Source of the DNA: WTFY01 sp965220875
GTDB taxonomy: Bacteria > Pseudomonadota > Gammaproteobacteria > UBA4575
Direction: 5' to 3'
DNA length: 64,000 nt
NCBI GenBank assembly: GCA_965220875.1
Contig: OZ244849.1
Location: 496,001 to 560,000 of the forward strand
Part shown: piece after piece, positions 33,845 through 43,037 of the stretch
Position numbering within the stretch: position 1 is the first letter of the stretch
Layout: each line of letters starts with the position of its first letter
Made by a program: the position numbers and the translations under genes
Notes under the pieces: generated by a model
Database searches by the model: none
Told to the model about the DNA's origin: nothing
Seen by the model: only the letters and a program-made list of their open reading frames with translations

Positions 33845-34879
33845 CTATAAATTTCGTTCTGCATGTTTTGCAAGCACTTCAAACCTAGATGAAAATCGTC
33901 GAACCCCAAATTTAGCACCATTACCTGCAAGGTTTCGTGGGTGGCCCCGCAATTCAGGATCAGGCTCAGTTAAGTAGCGAGTTAAAGCTGTGAGCTCAAC
34001 TTGAACATTCTGGTCAAGCCTATCACTAAAATCTAGAATGACCGCATCCCAAGCTTCACGAATATACGGTAAGGCCGTACTATAATTGCCTGTCCAAGCA
34101 TCCCAATGATGTTCAGGGCGCAACCTCATCTCAACTTGGGCTGTCAGGCTTACATTAGTAAACATGTATATGACTAAACTTCCTAACAAATATAAATCTG
34201 AAGACAATCGTCTCGATTGCCATTCAGTAATCTTGTATCCATACAATTGTTCTGGAGGAGCGTGAGCAGGATCACCAGCAATCGTGCCATTGATTCCTGG
34301 CCTCGGTACACTTCGATCATGGGCATGTCCCAAATCACCAAGTTTAGTATCTGACTCACCAAACAATAGTACGTTGGAAGGCTTCACATCTTGATGTGCG
34401 ATTTGATTGAAATGCAAAGCTTCCAAGCCAAGCGCCACCTGATGGAGAATTTGCATATTCAGTGCTGTGTTTAGTGCTTGCCCCAGAGTTGCGTGTTCAC
34501 GAAGATCACGATCTGCAAGTTCAAACAACAGATAGTGGACCTTGTTCAGTGAACCAAGTAATTCGACAGAACCTCGGCCCAAAGAACGAACTACTCTTCG
34601 AATTTTTCTTGTGAGACATTTCTCAAGTAGATCATTTTCATAATTAAATACTTCCAATCTTCGCTGCAATTCCTTTAACTGGTCATCATCCTCAAGTTTG
34701 GGATCAGGTGTTGGGTCCAACACTTTCACAAATGCCATATGCCCATCAGGATGTTTTGCTATGAAACCTACAGAATGACACGCACCAGTACTGCCAACAC
34801 GTGGACATCGTTGAGCATCAATCGTCCAACCATCTTTCAGTTCACAACCAACCAATAAATCTCTCAAGTCGTTTTCCAT
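33845..34879 (-). CDS. Eukaryotic-like serine/threonine protein kinase
   Basis: Cytoplasmic Hanks-type kinase of 344 residues, domain only, without membrane helix or PASTA. Visible motifs: glycine-rich loop region VGSTGACHSVGF, ATP lysine in AFVKVL (Lys52), hinge LLFELADRDL, catalytic loop AHQDVKPSN (Asp164, Lys166, Asn169), GDLG for DFG (Asp182), PPEQ for APE (about 208-211) and SSDLYLLG (Asp228). The catalytic loop has HQD instead of HRD, so it is a non-RD-type kinase that may not need activation-loop phosphorylation; all catalytic residues are present. It follows the Fic stop by three bases. Substrate unknown; the TPR protein or the Fic enzyme are the first candidates. Confidence 0.88.
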   Translation of the reverse strand: MENDLRDLLVGCELKDGWTIDAQRCPRVGSTGACHSVGFIAKHPDGHMAFVKVLDPTPDPKLEDDDQLKELQRRLEVFNYENDLLEKCLTRKIRRVVRSLGRGSVELLGSLNKVHYLLFELADRDLREHATLGQALNTALNMQILHQVALGLEALHFNQIAHQDVKPSNVLLFGESDTKLGDLGHAHDRSVPRPGINGTIAGDPAHAPPEQLYGYKITEWQSRRLSSDLYLLGSLVIYMFTNVSLTAQVEMRLRPEHHWDAWTGNYSTALPYIREAWDAVILDFSDRLDQNVQVELTALTRYLTEPDPELRGHPRNLAGNGAKFGVRRFSSRFEVLAKHAERNL

Positions 34880-34882
34880 CTA

Positions 34883-36058
34883 TCAACTCCCTAAATAAAG
34901 TGCTGGAAACCACCGTTCTACAACATCTGCTGTAAAACCCAGGCGCACTGGTGCCTTTGGGCCTGTTTGAACAAGCAATCCTTTTCGAAGTAGTGTGGAT
35001 AAGATTTCTCGAGCCCTTCGCTCCTGATAGCCCGTAATTTCCGGTGCCCTGCCGCGTTCAACTTCTCCCATTAACAGGGCCTCTTTTAACAAAGCCATGG
35101 AACGCTTCGGCAATCTTCCTGCAGCAACTTCATCATCACAGTACAGTTTCATCCTGCGAAGCAATTCGCCTGGCTGCAGCAAAGATTCCATAAAATCGAT
35201 CTGGTCAATACAGGCACGCAGGAAAAATTCACAAAATTCTTCAAGCCTTCTTTCAGACAGGGCGCCACGACCATCATAGTCATTGTGACGCGCCTCATCA
35301 GCAGCCATGAGTTTAACCTTATATTCATCCACCTCACGGGCTAGTCCCCTAGCCACTGACCAGATGCTGCTGCCTACACCAGTTCGTATCAGCATGGCAT
35401 GCGCCATCAGGCGAACAACACGTCCATTACCATCGTAGAACGGATGTATCCATAAAAACCGATGGTGGGCTGCAGCGATTGCAACGATCTCCTGCACTTT
35501 AGACAATTGCTCAAAATCATACACTTGCGCAAGACGCGCCATATACTTCGGCAATTCATCGGCGGCTGGGGGAATGTGCCGGCCAACTTGCACATGTCCA
35601 TTGCGAAACTCGCCAGGTATGACGGGAACACGTTTATCAGAGTCCGGGTTTTCAACCCACAACAGTTCGTCCGGCAAGCGCCTACAAAATTCATGGTGCA
35701 GCCATTTCACATATTTCTCCGATGTAGGAGGGTCCCTGGGGTCTTTTCCATAATCGATCATTTCCTGAACCTTTATATGAGCACGGGCTTCGAGTTGCAG
35801 TGCACGTTGTCTCGGTTCCTGGGAATATTGACCGTGGAGAGCACGATCAATGTCGCGAGGATGCGTGTGATGCCCCTCGATCAAATTGGAGTAATAACAG
35901 TTCATTGATCGAACCAGACCGCCGATACAATCAGAGACTTCAGGGCGGAGCTGACCTCTCAGTCGATTGGCCTTGGCAACCAGTTCAACTGCCAGGTTGG
36001 CCAAGCGTTCAGATCGGTCCCGTGGCAGCATAGGTTCCATATTGGAGGGGGTCGGCAT
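34883..36058 (-). CDS. Fic-family protein (AMP transferase) with C-terminal winged helix
   Basis: Protein of 391 residues. Core Fic motif HPFYDGNGRVVR (His205 to Arg213) is complete, and GEFRNGHVQVGRHIPP supplies the flap. An N-terminal inhibitory-helix motif, SNLIEGHH (Ser57, Glu61, Gly62), fits the S/T-xxx-E-G/N pattern of class II Fic proteins, so activity should be self-inhibited until relieved. Residues about 305-385 look like a winged helix (YQERRAREILSTLLRKGLLV), suggesting DNA binding. It is the first gene of an operon with the kinase and TPR genes; a palindrome lies 13 bases upstream of its ATG. Target of AMP transfer unknown. Confidence 0.9.
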   Translation of the reverse strand: MPTPSNMEPMLPRDRSERLANLAVELVAKANRLRGQLRPEVSDCIGGLVRSMNCYYSNLIEGHHTHPRDIDRALHGQYSQEPRQRALQLEARAHIKVQEMIDYGKDPRDPPTSEKYVKWLHHEFCRRLPDELLWVENPDSDKRVPVIPGEFRNGHVQVGRHIPPAADELPKYMARLAQVYDFEQLSKVQEIVAIAAAHHRFLWIHPFYDGNGRVVRLMAHAMLIRTGVGSSIWSVARGLAREVDEYKVKLMAADEARHNDYDGRGALSERRLEEFCEFFLRACIDQIDFMESLLQPGELLRRMKLYCDDEVAAGRLPKRSMALLKEALLMGEVERGRAPEITGYQERRAREILSTLLRKGLLVQTGPKAPVRLGFTADVVERWFPALYLGS

Positions 36059-36070
36059 GTTTAAATTATG

Positions 36071-36086
36071 CCGGTATTTATACCGG
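36071..36086. promoter_or_regulatory. Inverted repeat upstream of the Fic gene, candidate operator
   Basis: CCGGTAT-TT-ATACCGG, arms of 7 bp with a 2-bp spacer, ending 13 bases before the Fic ATG and set in a very A/T-rich promoter region (36060-36160). A site here would block transcription of the whole operon. The winged helix of the Fic protein is the obvious candidate to bind it; that link is inference. Confidence 0.5.
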
Positions 36087-36244
36087 ATTACAACAATAGT
36101 AATATATATCTAAAACAATTAGTTAAATTTTTTAAATAAAAAAATAACCTATATTATTGCCGGTTTATGTGCCGCTGTCTAACCATAGGGAAAATGAGTC
36201 CAGACCTCAAGCCTGCAACCCACAGGCGGTGCAAACAAATGGAC

Positions 36245-37588
36245 TCAGGCAGGTGTATCCGGATCTGCAGGTCCATGCATGTCCTTCGGCATGGACTTCA
36301 AGTGCAGGTCTCTTTGCGGATAGGGAATTTGAATGCCATGCGCATGAAACAGGTCCCACACCCCCAGCAACACCTCGTTCTTTACATTCGCACAGCCGTT
36401 CATCGGGTCCCTGATCCAGATGCGTATCTCGAGATCCACGGAACTGTCCCCGAAACCTTTCAACAGGCAGACGGGCGCGGGATGAGCCAGCACCCTTTTG
36501 ACGTTGCCGGCCGCCTCCTTGCACAGCCTGATGGCCTGGTGCACATCGGACTCATAGTGAACGCCCAGGGGGATCTTCAGCCTCACATTTTCATGGCTGT
36601 AGGACCAGTTCTCGACACGGTTGGTGATCAGTTCCTCGTTCGGCACCAGATGCTCGATCCCGTCTCGCGTGATCACCGAAACATAGCGGGCGCCCAGGGT
36701 CTCAATCTTCCCGTACTGCCCGGCAATATTGATGGTGTCTCCGGGCTTGATGGATTTGTCCGTCAGCAGGATGAACCCGGCCACGAGATTTGAAAAAATC
36801 TTCTGCAGGCCAAGCCCCAGGCCCACGCCGATGGCCCCGCCAAAGACGACAAATGCCGTGATGTCGATGCCTACGGATCCGAGTGCCAGCAGGAAGGCCC
36901 CGGTAAAGATGACAATCTTGAGGACCTTCGTGAACAGGACCTGGGTGGTTTGCGAGATCCCGGCGCTGGCCCGGATGCGCGCCTCGATGACCCGGGTGAC
37001 CAGCAGGGCCAGCCACAGGAAGACCGCGACGGTGATGACAGACGCCACCACATCGAATGCACTGAGCTCGTGCCCTCCGACGTGAAACGCCTGCGCATCC
37101 AGAAACCCGATCAGGGGGGCAAGCAGACCGAACACATGCAGGGCAGCCATGCCCCAGACAAACGTTGCGATACTCTTGCTGATGAGCGGGTCGGATATGG
37201 CCGATGAGCCCAGGCGGATCACCGCCCAGGCCAGGGTGAGGCTGATGGCGGCCTCGACCAGGGCGCAGGGCCGTTCAAGGTACAGGTACAGGCCTTTGAA
37301 GGCGCCCAGCCACACCAGCAGCAGGATCGGGACCGCAAACCTGTACAGGAAGCCGGCAAAAAAGGATTGTATCCGGATGGGCTCGGAGGGCTTGAGCTCG
37401 GCCAGCCTTGCATGGATTTTCCTCGCCAGGACAAACGTGATGAACAGGCCCGCGGCAATGACCGCGACCTGGATGAGGTTGTCGAGATTCAGTACATGCT
37501 GGTCCGCCCACCGGTAGAGGCCCTTGAGCAACTCGACCGAGCGTTCCTGATCCAGTACTTTCTCAATGAGTGTTCTGTTTTCTTCCAT
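36245..37588 (-). CDS. MscS-family mechanosensitive channel
   Basis: Inner-membrane tension-gated channel that releases solutes on hypo-osmotic shock. From ATG 37588 (MEENRTLIEKVLDQERSVEL) it is 447 residues with about six membrane segments. The pore helix and cytoplasmic part show the family pattern: AFVVFGGAIGVGLGLGLQKI, FSNLVAGFILLTDKSIKPGD, then GKIETLGARYVSVITRDGIE and LVPNEELITNRVENWSY. Longer than E. coli MscS (286), with extra N-terminal helices, like the YbdB/MscM-type group. It lies just after the conjugation ATPase gene on the same strand, 222 bases away, and ends the cargo between the two conjugation blocks. The frame is open 16 codons further upstream. Confidence 0.9.
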   Translation of the reverse strand: MEENRTLIEKVLDQERSVELLKGLYRWADQHVLNLDNLIQVAVIAAGLFITFVLARKIHARLAELKPSEPIRIQSFFAGFLYRFAVPILLLVWLGAFKGLYLYLERPCALVEAAISLTLAWAVIRLGSSAISDPLISKSIATFVWGMAALHVFGLLAPLIGFLDAQAFHVGGHELSAFDVVASVITVAVFLWLALLVTRVIEARIRASAGISQTTQVLFTKVLKIVIFTGAFLLALGSVGIDITAFVVFGGAIGVGLGLGLQKIFSNLVAGFILLTDKSIKPGDTINIAGQYGKIETLGARYVSVITRDGIEHLVPNEELITNRVENWSYSHENVRLKIPLGVHYESDVHQAIRLCKEAAGNVKRVLAHPAPVCLLKGFGDSSVDLEIRIWIRDPMNGCANVKNEVLLGVWDLFHAHGIQIPYPQRDLHLKSMPKDMHGPADPDTPA

Positions 37589-37810
37589 TGCGCACGAATC
37601 CCGCCGAAGGCACGGACCTGTTCCCGGGCATGGCAACGGGGATTGAACTTTTCAAAATCCCGCAGGGCCGACACCCGGATACCGCAATATACCATTGATC
37701 CGGCCGGGCATACCTTCACCGGCTTGCCGGTTGCCTGTCACTCCTGTTTTCCGCATGCTCCGGTTCCTCTGCATGAACAGGAATCCCTTCGCGGCAGGCG
37801 CCTGTGATGA

Positions 37811-40531
37811 TCACCCGGCCTGGGCAATCCGCTCCGCGACGATGTACACGGCTTCCAGTTCCGTGCATCCCCGTTCACGCATGATCGCGGCGCGCTCGGC
37901 CTTCTCGTGCTTCTCGGTCATGGCCAGCGCCAGGCTCAGCGGCGGCGGCACGTTGCGGAACAGGGCTTCCAGGTTGTCGGAAAGCACGACACCCTCGACG
38001 TACTTCCCGGGCTCCTTGCGGGCCGACAGCAGCAGGCTGCGCTGGACCTCGTTCAACTCCCTGAAACGGGCAATCTGCTCGACCTCCTCCTTGGGCATGA
38101 CCAGGCACAGCCACCACTCCATCATGTTGAGCATCCTGCGGCTGGCATCCGGGAAGTCCTCCAGGTTCTGGGTGGCGATCCAGAACCAGGCGCCGAGCTT
38201 GCGCCACATCTTGGTGATCTTGACCACGTAGCGGGCCAGCAGCGGGTTGGTGGTGATGATGTGCCCCTCGTCGGTGACGACCAAGGTGGGCCGCTCGTCA
38301 TGCTGGTGGCGCTCCACCAGGTCGTTGATGTGGCTCATCATGGACAGGTAGGCCACGGTGAGCTGGTCCTCGTACCCTTCCCTCGCCAGGATGCCCATTT
38401 CCAGGATCGTGACATCGGCCCCGGGCCAGGGCTGGCCCGGGCGGTTGAAGAAGTGCCCGGCCAGGCCCGAGCAGAACAGCGCCATGCCGTCGCCCATCTC
38501 GACCGCCCGGTTGCGCCGGGTCTCCGGCAGTTCCCGGTCCCGGCCGATCGCATGCAGGGCATCGACCACGTCCCGGGTGATGACCTGGTCCTGCCCGCGC
38601 GAGCGCACGGATTCGGCCGCCTTCAGGATCGCGTTGCGGATCAGCAGGCGGTCGGCGCGGCTCATGCGCGCATCCTCAGCCGCATCCCCCCCGGTGATCA
38701 TGACCCGGGCCGCAATTTCCATCTCGCCCAGGATGTCACGGCCTGCGGGTTCGTCCGGGGCATCCGCCTCGTCGTCCGTCCAGGGGCCGTGCGCGCCACC
38801 GGCACCGGCCTGGCGTTCCCGGTGCAGCCCCTGCAGGGCGTCCGCGAACGGCGGCAGGCTCACGTCACGGTCCGGGTGCAGGCTCACCTCGTGAACGGAA
38901 ATGCCGTGTTCCCGGAAATGCCGGCCCAGCAGCGAGAACGAGCCGCCGGCCTCGATGATGAACATGCGCGGCCGGTGCACGGCAGCCATCTGCTGCAGCA
39001 GGTAGACGAGCAGGGCCGACTTGCCCGCACCGGTCGGCCCGAGGATCAGCATGTGGGCGTTCTTCTTGCGGTCGCCACGGTGCAGGGGATCGAATGCCAG
39101 GGGTTCGGCGCCGCGGTTGAAAAACACCAGCCCCGGGTGATCCGTGCCCCGTGCGCGCCCGTACACCGGCAGCAGGCTGGCGGCATGACTGGAGAACACC
39201 AGCCGTGCGCGCCGCCGGCTCTTGTCCAGCCCCTCGTCAAACGCCATCGGCAGGTTGCGGAGATAGCTGTCGAGGGCCAGCAGGTCCCCTTCCCGGGTGA
39301 TGGGCTGCAGGCCGTTCGGCAGCAGCAGCGCACACAACTGGTTGACGTGCGCGTGCAGGGCCTGGGCATCGTGCCCGCGCACGTAGAAGGCCAGATTCAC
39401 CGGGTAGAGCTTGTCGCCCTGCGCCATCACGCGCTCCGCGCGCTCGGCATCTTCGCGTGTCAGGACTGCCTCGGCCGTATCGCCGACCGCGGAACGGCGC
39501 ACGCGCGCGACGTGATCGCGGGTCAAGTCCTGCGGTTTCACAACCAGCGTCATGGCCATCACGGTATGCTCCGGCAGGCGGTCGAACAGCGAGAAGACGT
39601 GATCCCCGACCTGGCGCTCGGCCGTCATGTGGCCGATTTCGGGTGCCCGGCGCAGCCCCTGGACCGTCACCACGGTATGCGCCACGCCGTCGAACCACCA
39701 GCTTGCGGTCCGGGAGTCCGAACGGGGCATCGCCAGGGTCAGCGACTCGGCCAGGTCATGCGCGAACGGGAGGTCCTCGTCCCCCGGGTACGGCGCGACC
39801 TCCAGCAACCGGTCCGGATTGCCCTGCGCGACTTCGGGCCTCGGATTGAACCACCGGAGCAGCCACTCGTACAGGTCACGCCCCTCGCCCCGGCGCGCCC
39901 GGATGCCGGCCGAGGCCAGCGAGGCGGTCCACTTGGTCACCACGTCGTTCACCGCGGCCGCGACGTCGCCGGCCGGAGGTGGCCTGCCCCGGGACTTGAG
40001 GCGGCGGTAGAGCACGGCCCGCACGCGGCGCACCTGGCCGCGCCAGCGGCCTCCGGTCACCGCGGTGTCTTCAAACAGGCCGCCCGGGCGGCTGATCCGC
40101 TGCAGGTGCTGCGAAAACACCTCCCGGTAGTACCGGCTGTAGTCGCTGTCCAGCACCCCGGGCGGTGCGTACGCTTCAATCTCTGCCCAGAACCGCTGCA
40201 GGCTCGGCTCGTCCTGCACGTAGACCTGCAGGATCCACGGCGCCTCGGCCTGTTCCGGGACGGCATCCGTGAGCGCGGTCTGAACGGCATCGTGCAGTTG
40301 CTGCAGGTAACGGGGTGTGCAGGCCTCGGTGCCGACAGGGAGGATCTCGAGCAGTGCGCCGGCGCTGAGACCATCTTCCAGCACGAAGGTCCGGGTCCCG
40401 GCATCGTACTCGGCCCAGGGCAGCAGGTCGGTGAACGAAGGCGGCCGCTCGTACAGGCCCCGGGCGGCCGCCTGCGGGACCGGCCCGTCGCGTACCGCCC
40501 GCCTGCCCGGCAGGATGCCCGGGAGTTTCAC
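37811..40531 (-). CDS. Conjugative transfer ATPase TraC/VirB4 (PFL_4706 / TIGR03744)
   Basis: Cytoplasmic ATPase that energises assembly of the mating channel. The 906-residue protein carries Walker A GPTGAGKS (498-505) and Walker B LVVTDEGH (Asp754-Glu755), followed by a RecA-like C-terminal part with WIATQNLEDF, the form seen in VirB4 proteins. Length and motifs fit the ICE subgroup. Its start is GTG 40531, overlapping the stop of the lipoprotein gene as GTGA. It is the last gene of the middle block; in complete ICEs PFL_4709-4711 follow soon after, here moved to 17.0 kb. Functional status appears intact. Confidence 0.93.
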   Translation of the reverse strand: MKLPGILPGRRAVRDGPVPQAAARGLYERPPSFTDLLPWAEYDAGTRTFVLEDGLSAGALLEILPVGTEACTPRYLQQLHDAVQTALTDAVPEQAEAPWILQVYVQDEPSLQRFWAEIEAYAPPGVLDSDYSRYYREVFSQHLQRISRPGGLFEDTAVTGGRWRGQVRRVRAVLYRRLKSRGRPPPAGDVAAAVNDVVTKWTASLASAGIRARRGEGRDLYEWLLRWFNPRPEVAQGNPDRLLEVAPYPGDEDLPFAHDLAESLTLAMPRSDSRTASWWFDGVAHTVVTVQGLRRAPEIGHMTAERQVGDHVFSLFDRLPEHTVMAMTLVVKPQDLTRDHVARVRRSAVGDTAEAVLTREDAERAERVMAQGDKLYPVNLAFYVRGHDAQALHAHVNQLCALLLPNGLQPITREGDLLALDSYLRNLPMAFDEGLDKSRRRARLVFSSHAASLLPVYGRARGTDHPGLVFFNRGAEPLAFDPLHRGDRKKNAHMLILGPTGAGKSALLVYLLQQMAAVHRPRMFIIEAGGSFSLLGRHFREHGISVHEVSLHPDRDVSLPPFADALQGLHRERQAGAGGAHGPWTDDEADAPDEPAGRDILGEMEIAARVMITGGDAAEDARMSRADRLLIRNAILKAAESVRSRGQDQVITRDVVDALHAIGRDRELPETRRNRAVEMGDGMALFCSGLAGHFFNRPGQPWPGADVTILEMGILAREGYEDQLTVAYLSMMSHINDLVERHQHDERPTLVVTDEGHIITTNPLLARYVVKITKMWRKLGAWFWIATQNLEDFPDASRRMLNMMEWWLCLVMPKEEVEQIARFRELNEVQRSLLLSARKEPGKYVEGVVLSDNLEALFRNVPPPLSLALAMTEKHEKAERAAIMRERGCTELEAVYIVAERIAQAG

Positions 40532-40932
40532 CGCAAGGGCGCCACCGGGCCTTCACCCGGCAGCGCGTACTCCACCTGCTCGTACATGGGAAAGCTCGTG
40601 GCATAGCCCGGGATCGGCACACGCGCCTCACCGGCCAGGTGCGGGAACACGTACATCACCAGGCTCGGGTTCGCGAGCCTGGGAAACACGGCATCGATCT
40701 CGCGGTACGCCGTGCGGGCATGGCCGTGGAGTGCCCGGTCGCCGTGGGCGACGGGGTTTGCGCCACGCTCCGCAGAGGCTGCATCCCGTACCGGCACATC
40801 GCGCATGTGCCGGGCATAAATCGTGCGGATCGAGGGGCCGTCCTGCGGCAGCACGGCCTGCTTGGTGCCCGCACAGCCCAGCATGAGGCTAGTCAAGACG
40901 AGTACGGGAATGAGGGTCAGTCGCTTGTGCAT
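40528..40932 (-). CDS. Conjugative transfer lipoprotein, TIGR03751
   Basis: Outer-membrane-directed lipoprotein of 134 residues from ATG 40932 (MHKRLTLIPVLVLTSLMLGC); the lipobox is LMLGC (Cys20). The mature part has IRTIYARHMRDVPVRDA, NPSLVMYVFPHL and the Gly/Pro-rich tail. It resembles the TraV/VirB7-like lipoproteins of ICE modules, which anchor the outer-membrane core. It overlaps the end of the PFL_4705 gene by 44 bases and its stop overlaps the TraC GTG. Confidence 0.82.
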   Translation of the reverse strand: MHKRLTLIPVLVLTSLMLGCAGTKQAVLPQDGPSIRTIYARHMRDVPVRDAASAERGANPVAHGDRALHGHARTAYREIDAVFPRLANPSLVMYVFPHLAGEARVPIPGYATSFPMYEQVEYALPGEGPVAPLR

Positions 40933-42256
40933 AATCCAGTCTCCTGCCTTGCTGATCGAGATCGATGTCGAGTCGTGCATCGACGTGAATGGCTACCCGG
41001 GTGCCGGCCGGCACGAACACGGCATCGAAGCTCTGCGACTGGCGTTCCATCAGCCACCGGGCGACTTCCTCGGTGCCGCCCGAGACCGTCTTCCCGAGCA
41101 CGTAGGCCCCGGTATCCCCGGTCACGCTGTCGGCGCCCGTGCCGGTCTCACTGAACGTCGTGGTGGTCTGTGCGGCGGCCGCCGCCTCGGCGGCCGCCTG
41201 CACCGCCATCATGCCGATGCGCTGCCCGAGAAAGGCCGGGGCGTTGGTCTTGCGTGTCCCGCTGATGCAGGGGATGCCCTGGCTGTCCGAAATCCAGCCC
41301 AGCGAGCGTTCGCCGGATGCGGAGGTGCCCTCCCGTGCATCGCCCGGAATCGTGCGGATCGTGCCGTCGTCAAACACGAAGGTGACCGAATCGAGCCGGC
41401 CGGTGACGCACGATAGCGTCCAGTCACCGATGGCCGTGCCGCTCCACACCATGCCGCGGATGCCGGGCACGGTGAGGCCGTTGGCGGCCAGGTTCTCGTG
41501 GCCGGTGATGACCTTGAACGGCATCGCATCGCGCACCTGGCCCTGTACCGGGACTCTCCCGACCAGCGCCGTCAGCGCGGTCGAGCCGAGCAGCGTCGCA
41601 TTTCGCGGGACGGTATATGCAGGCTTCAGGGGTTTCGCCACGTTTGGGACCTCCGTACCCGGTGCATCCGGGCGGCCGTTCGAGTAGAGCAGGCTTTCCT
41701 GCACCGGTTCGCGCGCACCCGGGGCGGCATCCAGCGGATCGATCCAGACCGTGTCCGCATCCTGCATCCAGGGCACCTCGCCTGCGTCCCGTCCGGAACC
41801 GACGGGCAGCTCGCCGGAATGGTCTGCGGGACGGTATGCGAGTGATTGCGCCAGGGCATCGACATGCTGCGTCAGGGTCTCGAGCACGCCCGAGTCCACC
41901 TGCCTGCGTGTCTCCTGCTCATGTTCGAGGGTGCGCAGTTCCTGGCGGAGGTTGCGCATCAGGTTCTCTTCGAGGCGGCCGCGTTCCTGTGCCAGGCCGC
42001 GGTTCTCCCGTCGCAGCCGGTCCCCTTCCTGCCGCAGGGCCGCGACCTCCGCGGTCATGGCCGCAACGTTCGCCGTCAGGGTCTTGATGGTGTCGGCAGG
42101 CGTGTCGGCATCCGGCACCGGGGCCCGGGGTACGGATTCCATGACCACGTTGCGCGCCGGGTCCCCCGAGCAGGCCCGCAAGGCGACCAGGCCCAGCAGC
42201 GCCAGCAGGATCCCGGCCAGCCAGGGCAGCAGCCGGTTAGCGCTCGCGAGGGCCAT
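40889..42256 (-). CDS. ICE core protein TraB/VirB10-like (PFL_4705 / TIGR03752)
   Basis: Inner-membrane-anchored scaffold spanning the periplasm. From ATG 42256 (MALASANRLLPWLAGILLAL) it is 455 residues: one N-terminal membrane helix, a coiled coil (about 55-115, repeated LRQEGDRLRRENRGLAQER), a linker, then a C-terminal beta-barrel domain with VPVQGQVRDAMPFKVITG, IRGMVWSGTAIGDW and an Ala-rich insertion before SFDAVFVPAGTRVAIHVD. ATG 42283 is an alternative start. The gene overlaps both neighbours, indicating translational coupling within the block. Confidence 0.88.
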   Translation of the reverse strand: MALASANRLLPWLAGILLALLGLVALRACSGDPARNVVMESVPRAPVPDADTPADTIKTLTANVAAMTAEVAALRQEGDRLRRENRGLAQERGRLEENLMRNLRQELRTLEHEQETRRQVDSGVLETLTQHVDALAQSLAYRPADHSGELPVGSGRDAGEVPWMQDADTVWIDPLDAAPGAREPVQESLLYSNGRPDAPGTEVPNVAKPLKPAYTVPRNATLLGSTALTALVGRVPVQGQVRDAMPFKVITGHENLAANGLTVPGIRGMVWSGTAIGDWTLSCVTGRLDSVTFVFDDGTIRTIPGDAREGTSASGERSLGWISDSQGIPCISGTRKTNAPAFLGQRIGMMAVQAAAEAAAAAQTTTTFSETGTGADSVTGDTGAYVLGKTVSGGTEEVARWLMERQSQSFDAVFVPAGTRVAIHVDARLDIDLDQQGRRLDYAQATDPHSRTRLD

Positions 42257-43037
42257 GCTGCGGACGCGCCGTCTCGAACGCACGGTCCGAGACCAGGTAC
42301 ACGGCCGTGGTATCGGCCTCGCTGCCTGCCGGCAGCAGGCGGTTGTGCTGGAAGGTGGCCGCGAGCCACGTCCCCCGCAAATCGCGCGGATCCAGGATAC
42401 GGGCCCGACCGGTGCGGTTGGTCAGCCGCACGGCCGTGACAAACAGGCCGCCTGCCCGCCAGGAGGCCAGCGGCACCGCCTGCACGGCCCCGCCCCGCAA
42501 CAGGGCCACCGGCGTGCGGTGAACCGGCACGCGCACCATCCCGGGGCGTCCGCGCGCGAGGCGCAACGGGGCGTACAGCTGGCGGGCCGCAAAGCGGGTC
42601 AGGGCCACGTACCCGACCGGCCCGGCCGCCACGGGCTCGCCAGGATCCACCGAGGCCGCCTCCCTCACGTACACCTCGACCGGCGGGCGGGCGCCGGCCC
42701 CTTCAAGGGCCGACACGTCCAGCAGGAACACCTGCCCGTTCGCGGTGCTGCGCACCACGATCCGGGTGGGGTCGAACGGGGCACGGGCCAGAAAGTACAC
42801 GGCATCCTCCAGGCTCTGGATGCGCAGGAGCGGCTGCAGGGCAGCCGGGACACCCACGCGGACCGGGCCCGGGAACCGCACGATGCGCTCGGACCCGGTC
42901 GTCAGGGCCAGCCGGATGGGCACCCGGTTCCACTCGATGCGTTCCGGGACCCGCACCGGTTCGCACCAGGCAGGCGCTGTGGCGGCGAGCGCCAGTGCAC
43001 ACAGTACCGGGCGGGCGGTCCGTGCGAGCGGGCTCAT
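42237..43037 (-). CDS. ICE conjugation protein, PFL_4704 / TIGR03749 (TraK/VirB9-like)
   Basis: Exported protein of 266 residues from ATG 43037 (MSPLARTARPVLCALALAAT) with a signal peptide. The mature chain is beta-rich (ERIEWNRVPIRLALTTGSER, FLARAPFDPTRIVVRS, RGTWLAATFQHNRLLP), as in TraK/VirB9 secretin-like core proteins. An open frame runs 194 codons upstream across the PFL_4703 gene, but it is antisense-like Gly/Arg sequence and was not used. The ATG overlaps the PFL_4703 stop by four bases. Confidence 0.85.
   Translation of the reverse strand: MSPLARTARPVLCALALAATAPAWCEPVRVPERIEWNRVPIRLALTTGSERIVRFPGPVRVGVPAALQPLLRIQSLEDAVYFLARAPFDPTRIVVRSTANGQVFLLDVSALEGAGARPPVEVYVREAASVDPGEPVAAGPVGYVALTRFAARQLYAPLRLARGRPGMVRVPVHRTPVALLRGGAVQAVPLASWRAGGLFVTAVRLTNRTGRARILDPRDLRGTWLAATFQHNRLLPAGSEADTTAVYLVSDRAFETARPQHGPRER

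Noticed and set aside
37907..40606. 899-codon open frame opposite the TraC ATPase
   Set aside because: Antisense shadow in a G+C-rich gene; TraC carries Walker A and B on the minus strand.
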